Shown: positions 1 to 8,710 of the stretch, piece by piece
How positions within the stretch are numbered: the first letter of the stretch is position 1
Layout of the letters: every line of letters starts with the position of its first letter
Assembly (NCBI GenBank): GCA_016713665.1
Contig: JADJOR010000011.1
Location: forward strand, 248,001-312,000
Direction: 5' to 3'
Length of the DNA: 64,000 nt
Source of the DNA: Deltaproteobacteria bacterium
Lineage (GTDB): Bacteria > Myxococcota_A > UBA9160 > UBA4427
The notes under the pieces: model-generated
Told to the model about the DNA's origin: nothing
What the model saw: the letters and a program-made list of their open reading frames with translations, nothing else
The model's database searches: none
Position numbers and translations under genes: made by a program

Positions 1-1748
1 AGCTTCGCGCGGACCTCGCCGCGGATTCCGACCAGCGGGTTCTCGTCGATGCCGCGGGCGTCGACCCACCCGGCATAGGGCTCGATCGACGCGACCACCC
101 GCTCGCCCTCGCGCTCGAGTCGGCCGTAGAAGCGGTTCTCCCGAGCCGCACCGATCGACTGGCCGTCGACCGACTCGCCCGCCAACGCCGCGAAGGAATC
201 GAACCGGAGCTTGCGCTCGAAGCCGACCCGCCAGTCGAACCTCTCTCCGTCGCTCGCGAAAGCGGCCCGCCCGAGCACGTCGCGGCCGGTCTGCGTGAGC
301 GAGTGGTAGCCGAGGCCGAGCTCGACGCGGCGCTCGGGGCTCAGACGGTACTCGCCGTCGATCTCGAGATAGCCCGCTGCCTGGTTGTTGCTCGACTGCT
401 CCCCGATCCCCGCCTCGAAGCCGGACGATCGGAAGTAGTCCTCGAACCCGACCTCTCCGCCGAGCGAGAGAAAGGGTGTGACGTCTCCGCGTCCACGCGC
501 GCCCAAGACGACCCCGCGCAGCTCGGTCTTCGAGCCGCCCTCCTGCACGAGCCCGCGCACGATCGGGCCGACGAATCGCTCACGACCTTCGAGGAGATCG
601 CCGCGCAGCCGCGCGCTCTGCCGCGCCTCGGCGCCATGGCGCAGGGCGAGATTCGAGTGGTGGAGCGCCCGATCGCGGTCGCCGAGCCAGGCCCAGGCCT
701 GCGAGAGCCCCTCGTGGGCCTCGGCGTTCCCGGGATCGCGGACGAGGACGGCCTCGTACTCGGCGATCGCAGCCCGCGTATCCTGGCGCTTCGCCGCGAG
801 CAGGCTCGCGAGCTTCAGACGAACGCCGACGTCCGCCGGCTTCTCCCGCAGCAGGACGCGGTACTGCATCACCGCCTCGGACCGACGATCCGGGTCCGAC
901 GAGAGGAGATCCGCGTAGGTCTCCCGGACCGCGTAGCGGGGATCGCGATCGACCGCCTCGCGATAGGCCTCGATCGCCCGCTCGCGCTTGCGCGGATCGG
1001 ACCCGAGCAGCTCGGCGTAGACGAGTCGGAGCTTCGCGTCCTCCGGGCGACGAGCCACGAGGGACGCATAGCGCCGGGCCGCTTCGTCGCTCCGGGGATC
1101 CTTGCGCGCGATCAGCTCCGCGAGCGTCCGTTCGACCTCGAAGTCGCCGGGGCGCTCCTTCTCGACCTTGCGGTACTCGGTGATCGCCTCGTCGAGGTGG
1201 CTCGGGTCCCAGAGCAGGAGCTCCCGGTATTCGGTGCGCCAGTTCGGCTCCGAGGGTCGCGCGGCGAGGAGCTTGCGGTACTCGGCGAGGGCGGGCGCGA
1301 GCTGGGCGCGATCCTGGGCCAGGAGACGGGCGAGCTTGTGGCGACGTTCGAGGTCCTCGCGCTTCGCGAGCCCCATCCGGTAGTAGCGGATCGCGTCGGC
1401 GCGGCGATACGCATACCGCTCCCAGCCGAGGATGTCGGCCTGCTGGAAGGCGATCTCGGGATCGTCGTCGAAGCGCGAGAGATAGCGATCGTAGGCCTCG
1501 ATCGCCTTCGTCGTGAGGCCCTGCTTCTCGTTCGCGACCCCGAGCTGCTTCAGGGCTTCGCGATTGTCGGGGTTCAGCTCGGCCGCCTTCTCGTACGACT
1601 CGATCGCTGCGCGATAGTTGCCGATCTTCATGTTGGCCCGCGCGCGCAATACGTACCACCATTCGCTGCCGGACTCGGGCGTCTCGCTCTCTGCCGAGAC
1701 CGCCGTCGTCGCCCCGAAGACGAGGGCGAGGATCACCGCCAGTCCCAT
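1..1748 (-). CDS. TPR protein with probable C-terminal outer-membrane barrel (exopolysaccharide export), 3' part missing
   Basis: Reading back from ATG at 1748 gives 582 residues with no stop before the left edge, so the gene is partial. A Sec signal peptide (about residues 1-19, ending VSA) precedes a long run of tetratricopeptide-like helical repeats (about 25-380) with recurring A-I-x-x-Y-R/E and R-P-x-D signatures. From about residue 395 the sequence changes to alternating short strands rich in Tyr, Phe, Arg and Gly, like an outer-membrane beta-barrel. Periplasmic TPRs followed by a barrel is the plan of BcsC and PgaA, which carry a nascent polysaccharide across the periplasm and outer membrane. 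It starts 7 bp after the stop of the cellulose-synthase-like gene, so the two are probably one operon. No clear Shine-Dalgarno sequence is visible. BcsC-like function is inferred from architecture and context. Confidence 0.8.
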   Translation of the reverse strand, partial: MGLAVILALVFGATTAVSAESETPESGSEWWYVLRARANMKIGNYRAAIESYEKAAELNPDNREALKQLGVANEKQGLTTKAIEAYDRYLSRFDDDPEIAFQQADILGWERYAYRRADAIRYYRMGLAKREDLERRHKLARLLAQDRAQLAPALAEYRKLLAARPSEPNWRTEYRELLLWDPSHLDEAITEYRKVEKERPGDFEVERTLAELIARKDPRSDEAARRYASLVARRPEDAKLRLVYAELLGSDPRKRERAIEAYREAVDRDPRYAVRETYADLLSSDPDRRSEAVMQYRVLLREKPADVGVRLKLASLLAAKRQDTRAAIAEYEAVLVRDPGNAEAHEGLSQAWAWLGDRDRALHHSNLALRHGAEARQSARLRGDLLEGRERFVGPIVRGLVQEGGSKTELRGVVLGARGRGDVTPFLSLGGEVGFEDYFRSSGFEAGIGEQSSNNQAAGYLEIDGEYRLSPERRVELGLGYHSLTQTGRDVLGRAAFASDGERFDWRVGFERKLRFDSFAALAGESVDGQSIGAARENRFYGRLEREGERVVASIEPYAGWVDARGIDENPLVGIRGEVRAK

Positions 1749-1755
1749 CCGCCAA

Positions 1756-4700
1756 TCAAGAGATCGCAAGCTCGTCTACTCCCATTCCAGGATCCGCGGG
1801 CTCCGAGTCGAACTCGATCCCGACACGCCAGAAGAAATGCGCCCAACGCCGGACGTAGACCGTCCGCCCCGAGCGCGAAGCCCGATCCGCTCCACCGATC
1901 CGCCAGCGTCCGTCCGGCTGCGGCGGCTCACCTCGGACCAGCAGGCCCAGGCCCCGCGGCGACCCGTCCCGCAGCCACGCTCGCCGCTCGAGCCCGGCGA
2001 CCCGCACGCGGGCCCGACTGAGCACGAGGCGGCGGGGATGACGGCGGCGAGCGGGGCGCAGGGCCCGGAAATAGCCCGCGAGCGAAGCGAAGAACGCGAA
2101 GGCCGCGCCGAGAAAGCTGCGCGCCTCCCCCGCATGCGCCTCGGCCCAGGTCTTCGGATCGGCGAAGATCCCGAGCAGGAGCGCATGGGTCGATGCTTCG
2201 TCGAGCTCGACGAAGCGCAGCCCGGCCCGCGTTCGCCGTCCGCGCCGCTCCTGATAGACGAGCTCCGCCGTGAGCCGCAGGCTCTTCTCGAGTCCGAGCT
2301 CGAGCTCGAAGCGCGCCGGCAGCTCGATCGCCCGGTCGAGCGCGATCGCACATCCGCCGATCCCGACGTCGACCGTCCACGCCGCGACCGACGCGCGCTC
2401 GTCTCCCGCTTCGCCGCCGACGAAGAGCCGGACCGCGAATGCGCGCCCGACGCGCTCCTCCTCGCGTCGCTGGGGCCGCTCCCAGGCGATCATCAGGCCG
2501 CCGAGCAGGAAGAGCAGATTCAGCCCCGACCAGGCGAGATTGAAGTAGTAGGCGTCGCGTTCGACCCCGAACTGGGTCAGCTCGAACAAGCCTTTCGCCA
2601 TCGCGACGGCCATGAGGCCGGCGAGCACCAGCGTCCAGCGCGCCGAGTGCCAATCGAAGCGATGGGTCTGGCTCGTGATGCCCTTCGGCGTCACCTGGAA
2701 GCCGAGCGACTTCGGCAGGAGCAGGTCGAAGATCGAGCGCACGAGCGGGGCGCTGACCGCGCTCTCGTAGAAGGAGCCCCAGAACGGCCGCGACCAGCCG
2801 GGGATCAGGACCGCGGAGATCATCGGCAGGACGACGAGATAGGGGATCAGCAGCGCCGTCAGCACGGCGACGTCCGAGAGGATCGGATGCAGATGGAAGA
2901 GCAGGTAGTAGAGGGGCGTGACCCAGAAGACGAGGCGCGGGATCGGGTAGAAGAAGTGGTAGAGCGAGGCGAAGTAGCCCAGACGCTGTCGCAGCGAGAG
3001 CCCCCGGCAGAAGAGCGGATTGTCGCGGAAGAAGATCTGGAGGCAGCCGAGCATCCAGCGCCGTCGCTGCACGATGTAGGAGGCGAGATTCTCGGCCGAG
3101 AGACCGACGGCGACGTCGCGGTCGACGAAGGCCGACTTCCAGCCCGCCGCGTGGACGTACTGGCTCGTATGGATGTCCTCCGTGATCGAGAGGAGCTTGA
3201 AGCCGCCGACGGACTCGAGGGCCTTGCGGCGGAAGACCGCGCCGCTGCCGACGAAGAAGGCGCCGCCCCAGCGATCGCGCTGGGACTGGATGCCGTGGTT
3301 GAACATGTCCTGCTCGTTCGGGACGCGCCCGTGCGAGCGGAACGCGTGCTGGAAGACGTCGGGATTGCGGAAGTGGTGGGGCGTCTGGACGAAGCCCATC
3401 TGCGGATCGACGAAGTACGGCACCGTCTCCTCGAGGAAGTTCGTCGTCGGGACGTGATCCGTGTCGAAGATGACGATCAGCTCGCCGTCGGTCTGGCCGA
3501 TCGCGTGATTGAGGTTGCCGGCCTTCGCGTGCTGGCGCGGTCCCTGGAAGTAGCCCGCGCCGAGCCGAGTGGCGAGCTCGCGGACCGCGTCGCGGTGGCC
3601 GTCGTCGAGGACGTGGATGCGGAGGTTCGGGTGCTTCATGGCTCGGGCGGCCACGAGCGTCCGCTCGAGGATCCCGAGCGGCTCCTTGAAGATCGGGATC
3701 AGGACGTCGACGCTCGGCGCGAAGCCCGGCGCGTCGGGCCGTCCTTCGACGGGTCGCCCCCCGAAGCCCGTCTGGACCACGAGCAGGACCACCGACCCGA
3801 AGCAGTAGAGCTCGGCCAGCCAGAGCGTGCCCGAGATGAAGGGGCCGGCGGGCTCGATGAAGTTGAGCGAGCTGTGCCCCCGCCAGACGAGGTAGAGGCC
3901 GCAGACGGAGAACGCTGCCGCGAGGAAAGCGAACCGCAGGGGCGGCTCGAAGCGGGTCCCGCGCGCGAGCAGCACGAGGGGAAAGAGCACGAGACAGGCG
4001 AGGAAGAGCCGCTTCGGAAAGCTCGCCTCGAAGGCGCGCGCGTCGAAGGGCAGCATGAAGCCGAGCTTCTCGTCGAAGGTCCGGGCGAGGCCGAGGGAGA
4101 GAGTTTCGTCGAAGGCGAGCCAGTTGTGGAGGTAGTAGGGGGTGTCGCGACCGACGAGAGCCTTCTTCCAGAGCGGGACGAGCTTCTCGTTCCGCAGACG
4201 CTCCGCGAACTCGGGGTCGACGACGTCGGCGAGGGCGTGGAGCGTGGCGTAGAGGGGTAGCGCTTCGAACTTCGACTTCGCCGTGCCGTCGGGGCGATAG
4301 CGGTCGAACAGGCGCCCACCGTCGCGAAGATACGCCTCGCGCAACGGGGCCAGCATGCGCTCGCGCAGCAGGCCCTCCATGCGCCAGCTCCAGCGCCAGT
4401 CGGCCGCCATGCGCCAGTAGATCGGAAAGACGTCGTAGCCGAAATCGCCGATCGCGAGGGTCTTCGGATGCTCGAGGCGCACGATCCCGTTCTTGCGGTC
4501 GAAGTAGACGCGCTCCGGCGGGAAGTCGAGCGCCTTCTCGACGAAGATGAGCCGCAGGACGTCGTAGGCGGTCCGCGCGACGCAGCCCCAGTCGTGCTCC
4601 CGATCGATCTTCGCGAACTCGTGGTAGGCGTAGGGCGCGAAATACCCGACGTGGAGGACCGGGACGCGTTCGCGCTTCGACCAGTCGCCCGCCGTCAGGA

Positions 4701-5238
4701 GACACTGCTCGCCGACGACCAGGACCTCCTGATCCCAGATGTCCCGGACGATCTTCCGGGCCTCCGTCGCATAGCGCGGCTCGTCGAAGCGCCGGGACGC
4801 GAGCAGCAGCGCGAGGGCGATGTCCGTATCGGCGTCGGTCGCCGCGTTCCGATCGAGGACCCTGCCCTTCCATTTCCAGCTGAAGAGGGCGTCGCCCCGC
4901 CCTTGCAGATGGGCCTTCGTCCAGCCGAAGACCGCGTCGAAGGTCTCGCGGTCATCCCCCCAGACGGCGCGGAGCATCGCGTAGCTCTGCCCCTCGGAGG
5001 TCGTGATGCGATCCTCGTCGAGGGACACGACCCGCCCGCGCTCGACCCCGTCTTCGATGATGTAGTGGTAGCGGTAGTAGCTCCAGAGGGCGGTCAGGGC
5101 GTCGGTGCGCTCGATGCGCGGATTCGGGGGGGCAGCCGGGTCGACGACCGCAGGACGCGTGCAGGCACACACCAGGACCAGCGTCCCCACCAGTCCGAGC
5201 AGGAATGCGAAGCGCTCGCTGGATCCGGCCCGCAACAC
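1756..5238 (-). CDS. bcsA: GH8 glucanase-BcsA-type cellulose synthase fusion with two PilZ-like domains
   Basis: An 1160-residue multidomain protein from a GTG start. Residues 1-26 look like a lipoprotein-type signal (hydrophobic stretch ending LVCAC). Residues about 45-395 match glycoside hydrolase family 8 (BcsZ-like endoglucanase), with SEGQSYAM holding the probable catalytic Glu82 and DADTD at 135-139. After membrane segments (about 410-490) comes a GT2 cellulose-synthase core: DDG 545-547, DTD 592-594, TED 686-688, QRRRW 724-728 and the gating-loop motif FQVTPKG 847-853, then further membrane helices. A PilZ domain follows (R921..R925, DVGIGG 957-962). The last 100 residues look like a second PilZ domain (R1066..R1070 and a full DGSPRG at 1091-1096). 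Expected role: c-di-GMP-controlled synthesis of a beta-glucan with built-in hydrolase. BcsZ and BcsA are normally separate proteins; no bcsB is in the window. Confidence 0.93.
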   Translation of the reverse strand: MLRAGSSERFAFLLGLVGTLVLVCACTRPAVVDPAAPPNPRIERTDALTALWSYYRYHYIIEDGVERGRVVSLDEDRITTSEGQSYAMLRAVWGDDRETFDAVFGWTKAHLQGRGDALFSWKWKGRVLDRNAATDADTDIALALLLASRRFDEPRYATEARKIVRDIWDQEVLVVGEQCLLTAGDWSKRERVPVLHVGYFAPYAYHEFAKIDREHDWGCVARTAYDVLRLIFVEKALDFPPERVYFDRKNGIVRLEHPKTLAIGDFGYDVFPIYWRMAADWRWSWRMEGLLRERMLAPLREAYLRDGGRLFDRYRPDGTAKSKFEALPLYATLHALADVVDPEFAERLRNEKLVPLWKKALVGRDTPYYLHNWLAFDETLSLGLARTFDEKLGFMLPFDARAFEASFPKRLFLACLVLFPLVLLARGTRFEPPLRFAFLAAAFSVCGLYLVWRGHSSLNFIEPAGPFISGTLWLAELYCFGSVVLLVVQTGFGGRPVEGRPDAPGFAPSVDVLIPIFKEPLGILERTLVAARAMKHPNLRIHVLDDGHRDAVRELATRLGAGYFQGPRQHAKAGNLNHAIGQTDGELIVIFDTDHVPTTNFLEETVPYFVDPQMGFVQTPHHFRNPDVFQHAFRSHGRVPNEQDMFNHGIQSQRDRWGGAFFVGSGAVFRRKALESVGGFKLLSITEDIHTSQYVHAAGWKSAFVDRDVAVGLSAENLASYIVQRRRWMLGCLQIFFRDNPLFCRGLSLRQRLGYFASLYHFFYPIPRLVFWVTPLYYLLFHLHPILSDVAVLTALLIPYLVVLPMISAVLIPGWSRPFWGSFYESAVSAPLVRSIFDLLLPKSLGFQVTPKGITSQTHRFDWHSARWTLVLAGLMAVAMAKGLFELTQFGVERDAYYFNLAWSGLNLLFLLGGLMIAWERPQRREEERVGRAFAVRLFVGGEAGDERASVAAWTVDVGIGGCAIALDRAIELPARFELELGLEKSLRLTAELVYQERRGRRTRAGLRFVELDEASTHALLLGIFADPKTWAEAHAGEARSFLGAAFAFFASLAGYFRALRPARRRHPRRLVLSRARVRVAGLERRAWLRDGSPRGLGLLVRGEPPQPDGRWRIGGADRASRSGRTVYVRRWAHFFWRVGIEFDSEPADPGMGVDELAIS

Positions 5239-5506
5239 GACTCACCCGCCTCTCGATCCCCAGACGAACGTTCAGGACCCGATCCCGACGCGCCGCACGA
5301 ACTGGATCGGTCTGTGCCGAGCGGTCCGCCGCACGAGGGGCCTTGCCCCCGAGCGGCGCGGAGTCTAGCCGCAGCCGGCTTCTCTGCCCCGCGCCCCACG
5401 GCTGCGGCAGATCCCGGAGGTCTCCTCGGATCCAGACCGGAGGCACCGGACCGCCGGCAGCGGCCGCCTCAAGGGCCTGGGGCCCCCTGCCGACCCGGAG
5501 GGTCCG

Positions 5507-7837
5507 ATGCCCACCCCCCTTTCCCGAACCCGATGGCTCTCGCTCTACTACGCCCTCGCAGGTTTCGACCTGTTGATGGTCGGGGGCAGTCTCCATCTCA
5601 ACCACCGCATCATGGACCTGTACGCGTCCTCCGGCGCGGAGAACGTCGCGTGGGCGACGCGCCTCGACGGCTATGCCGAGCTCGGCCAGTGGGCCGCCGC
5701 CGCGAACGCGCCGGGCAACGACGTGTTCGACTCGCGGGACGTCGCCGGAGAGCGCAAGCGCCTCGAAGCGGCTCGCCGACGCTTCGAAGATCGCCTGGTC
5801 GCAGCGCGCGCCGAGCTCGAACGGGAGGGCGACCTCGTCGCCGCCCGGGCACTCGCGGCCGAGCTCGCCCGCGCCGGCGACGCCATGAATGCGATGGCGG
5901 ACGAAGCCGCCCGCATCTTCGCCTACTTCGAGTCCGGCCAGCCCGAACGAGCCGGCGAGCGCATGGCCACCATGGATCGCAGATACGCGGAGCTGACGCA
6001 GACGCTCGCGGATCTGAACGGCCTGGTCCGCGGCATCCAGCACGCGCGCTTCGAGGCCCAGCTGGGCCGCGCCGACGCGCTGCGCCATCTCGAGTGGAGC
6101 GTCTCCGCCCTCGTGCTCGCGATGATCGCCGGTGCGCTCTTCTTCGGACGACGGATCCGAGCCCAGATGGAGGCCACCGAACGGGAGCGCGAGGCCCACC
6201 AGGCCGGCATCGAGCGCGCAAAGGCCGCGGCGGAGGCCGCCAACGAAGCCAAGTCGCGCTTCCTCGCGACGATGAGCCACGAGATCCGCACACCCCTGAA
6301 CGGCGTGCTCGGCATGACGGAGCTGCTGCTCGGGACGGAGCTCCAGGAGGAGCAGCGGGACTTCGCCGCGACGATCCAGCAATCGGGGATCCACCTCCAC
6401 GAAGTCATCAACGACATCCTCGACTTCTCGAAGATCGAGGCCGATCGGATCGAGCTCGAATCGGCCCCGCTCGATCTCGTCGAGCTGATCGAAGACGTGG
6501 CGGTCGCCTGCGCCGAACGCGCCCACCGCAAGGGTCTCGAGCTCGTCCACGAGGTCGACGATCAGCTTCCGACGCGGGTGCTCGGCGACCGCGTCCGGAT
6601 CCGACAGGTCCTCCTCAACCTGGTCTCGAACGCGATCAAGTTCACCGAGCGCGGCGAGGTCGCGATCCGCGCGACGCCCGTCGCGTCGACGGAGTTCGAT
6701 GGTCGTGCGCGCCTGCGCATCGCCGTGAGCGACACCGGAATCGGTATCCGGGAGGAGGATCGCGCGCGGATCTTCTCGCCCTTCACGCAGGCCGACGAAT
6801 CGACGACCCGCCGCTTCGGGGGCACCGGCCTCGGCCTCGCGATCTCGAAGCGCCTGGTCGAGTGCATGGGCGGCACGCTCGAGCTCGAGAGCATCGTCGA
6901 GGTCGGCTCGCGCTTCGCCTTCGACCTTTGCTTGCCGGTCGCGAGCACCGAGGCAGGGCGTTCTCGCGCCCCCGCGGCACCGCAGCTTTCAGGCGTCCGT
7001 GTGCTCGTCGTCGACGACAACGAGACCAATCGCCGGATCCTGTTGCGACAGATCGCGAGCTTCGGTGCCCGCGGTGTCGCGTGCGCGAGCGGCGCCGAGG
7101 CACTCGTCGTGCTCGCGCGCGCGGGCCTCCAGGAACGCTCGGATCCATTCGAGCTCGGGATCTTCGATCTCGCGATGCCGGACATGGACGGGATCGACCT
7201 CGCCGACGCGATCGCCGCCGACGCTGCGATCTCGGACTTCCCGATCGTGCTCCTGACCTCGATGGATGTTTCGGCCGAGCGCATGGCGGGGCGTCGGAGC
7301 CGGATCGTGCGACAGCTCTGCAAGCCGGTGCGCAAGGCGCAGCTTCAGCACGTCCTCGCGCAGGCCATCGGTCGCACCTCGACGATGCCCGGGAGCCAGC
7401 CTGCCGCGAAGCCCCCCGACCGACCGGCCCTCGAGCTCGAGGTCCTCCTCGTCGAGGACAATCCGGTCAACCAGAAGGTCTGTCTTGCCCTGCTCGAACG
7501 CCTCCGATGCGGGTCGCAGGTCGCGAGCACGGGCAACGAGGCAATGACCCTCGCCCGCGCGACGCACCACGACCTGATCCTGATGGACTGCGAGCTGCCC
7601 GACGTCGACGGCCTCGAGGTGACGCGCCGGATTCGCGCAGCCGAGGCTCGCGACCGGGGCCCGCGCGTCCCGATCCTCGCCTTGACGGCCCACGCGACCG
7701 AGACCCAGCGGCAGGCCTGCCTCGCGGCCGGGATGGACGGATTCGTGACGAAGCCCGTCTCGGTCGACGCGCTGGTCGGCGCGATCCGCGACCTCGGCCT
7801 CGCCCCCAAGCGCGGCGATCAGTCCGACCCCGCCTGA
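5507..7837 (+). CDS. Hybrid sensor histidine kinase with two receiver domains
   Basis: A 776-residue BarA-like inner-membrane hybrid kinase. An N-terminal membrane segment (about 10-28), a roughly 170-residue mostly helical sensor region and a second membrane segment (about 199-214) precede a linker. The DHp H-box FLATMSHEIRTPLN places the phospho-accepting His at 258. The ATPase domain shows an N-box around N375, DTGIG 409-413 and GGTGLGLAIS 438-447. Two receiver domains follow: REC1 with Asp554 and the CKP lysine near 606, and REC2 with Asp694 and TKP 748-750. No HPt domain is present, so phosphotransfer must end on a separate protein. ATG at 5507 has GGAGGG just upstream. It is divergent from the cellulose-synthase-like gene across 268 bp; regulation of that locus is possible but not shown. 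Its 3' end overlaps the convergent methyltransferase by 19 bp. Confidence 0.95.
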   Translation: MPTPLSRTRWLSLYYALAGFDLLMVGGSLHLNHRIMDLYASSGAENVAWATRLDGYAELGQWAAAANAPGNDVFDSRDVAGERKRLEAARRRFEDRLVAARAELEREGDLVAARALAAELARAGDAMNAMADEAARIFAYFESGQPERAGERMATMDRRYAELTQTLADLNGLVRGIQHARFEAQLGRADALRHLEWSVSALVLAMIAGALFFGRRIRAQMEATEREREAHQAGIERAKAAAEAANEAKSRFLATMSHEIRTPLNGVLGMTELLLGTELQEEQRDFAATIQQSGIHLHEVINDILDFSKIEADRIELESAPLDLVELIEDVAVACAERAHRKGLELVHEVDDQLPTRVLGDRVRIRQVLLNLVSNAIKFTERGEVAIRATPVASTEFDGRARLRIAVSDTGIGIREEDRARIFSPFTQADESTTRRFGGTGLGLAISKRLVECMGGTLELESIVEVGSRFAFDLCLPVASTEAGRSRAPAAPQLSGVRVLVVDDNETNRRILLRQIASFGARGVACASGAEALVVLARAGLQERSDPFELGIFDLAMPDMDGIDLADAIAADAAISDFPIVLLTSMDVSAERMAGRRSRIVRQLCKPVRKAQLQHVLAQAIGRTSTMPGSQPAAKPPDRPALELEVLLVEDNPVNQKVCLALLERLRCGSQVASTGNEAMTLARATHHDLILMDCELPDVDGLEVTRRIRAAEARDRGPRVPILALTAHATETQRQACLAAGMDGFVTKPVSVDALVGAIRDLGLAPKRGDQSDPA

Positions 7838-8652
7838 TCGATCGCTCCGGCCCTTCGCCGGGGAACGCGACAGCTCGCGAGCAGATCGAGGCAATCCGAT
7901 CCCGCCTCGCCGACGGGATAGTCGGCCGCGAGGACCTCGCCCTCGCCTCTTCCCGGCCGGATCAGGCGGCGCACGAGCAGCGAGAGCCGGGCAAACCCCC
8001 ACTCGACGACGGACCTCGGCAGGATCCGTCGAAGCCCGAACGGGTCGAGGCGGGTCAGGCGCCGGATCTGCCGCAGACGCGCAGCCTGATGGCGAGCGGC
8101 CGCCCCGACGGCATGCACGCCCCGCAGCTCGACCTGCTCGAAATGCACGGCCAGCAGCGCGGCGAGCTCCGCCGCTTCGTACTCGTGGAGGTGGTAGGGA
8201 TTCTCGCCGTCGGATTGCAGCCGGTTCGGCGTGCTCACGAGGAGCAGACCGCCGGGCGCGAGGATGCGCGCGAGCTCCGCCAGATAAGGACGTGGATCCG
8301 CGAAATGCTCGATGACCTGGAAGCTGACGACGGCCTCGACCGAGGCGTCGGCGAAGGGGAGCCGTGTGAGGTCCCCGACGACGAAGTCCGCACCGGCTCC
8401 TCGGGCCCGCGCCGCTGGCCGGACGCGATCGAGCCCGATCACGCGCAGGCCGCCCGCCGCGAGCTCGGCGGCGCCGTAGCCGGTGCCACACCCGAGATCG
8501 AGCAGGACGCTTCCGCCCGCCCACTGCCCGCCGCCGCCCTCGCCGCCCCTTATGCGAGCCTGCGCGAAGCGATAGGCCGCGCGATGGCGCTCGAGGTCGG
8601 CGCGGTAGAGCGCGCTCGCGTCGTCGAGGCGCTCGCCCGTCACGGGCTCCAT
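7819..8652 (-). CDS. Class I SAM-dependent methyltransferase
   Basis: A 277-residue cytosolic protein with the Rossmann-fold SAM-binding motif I (LDLGCGTGYG, 51-60), the acidic end of strand 2 (VIGLDRV, about 71-77) and later strands typical of Methyltransf_11/UbiE-like enzymes (VVGDLTRLPF, then the EHF and APGGLLLVSTPN region). The stretch around HLHEYEAAEL resembles methyltransferases acting on lipid or sugar-chain substrates, but the substrate cannot be told from sequence. Stop codons of this gene and the hybrid kinase interlock: their 3' ends overlap by 19 bp on opposite strands. It stands alone, 58 bp downstream (on the same strand) of an LLM flavoenzyme gene that may be co-transcribed. 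Confidence 0.9.
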   Translation of the reverse strand: MEPVTGERLDDASALYRADLERHRAAYRFAQARIRGGEGGGGQWAGGSVLLDLGCGTGYGAAELAAGGLRVIGLDRVRPAARARGAGADFVVGDLTRLPFADASVEAVVSFQVIEHFADPRPYLAELARILAPGGLLLVSTPNRLQSDGENPYHLHEYEAAELAALLAVHFEQVELRGVHAVGAAARHQAARLRQIRRLTRLDPFGLRRILPRSVVEWGFARLSLLVRRLIRPGRGEGEVLAADYPVGEAGSDCLDLLASCRVPRRRAGAIDQAGSD

Positions 8653-8710
8653 CGATCCCCCCGTCGCGACGCGAGGCGGTCGGGCCGATCCCCGACCCCC
8701 GAAGCCTCGC

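Noticed and set aside
1618..4260. Very long open frame antisense to the BcsA-type gene
   Set aside because: No family similarity, and Arg/Glu/Asp-rich composition expected of a GC-rich shadow; the antisense gene has full domain support.
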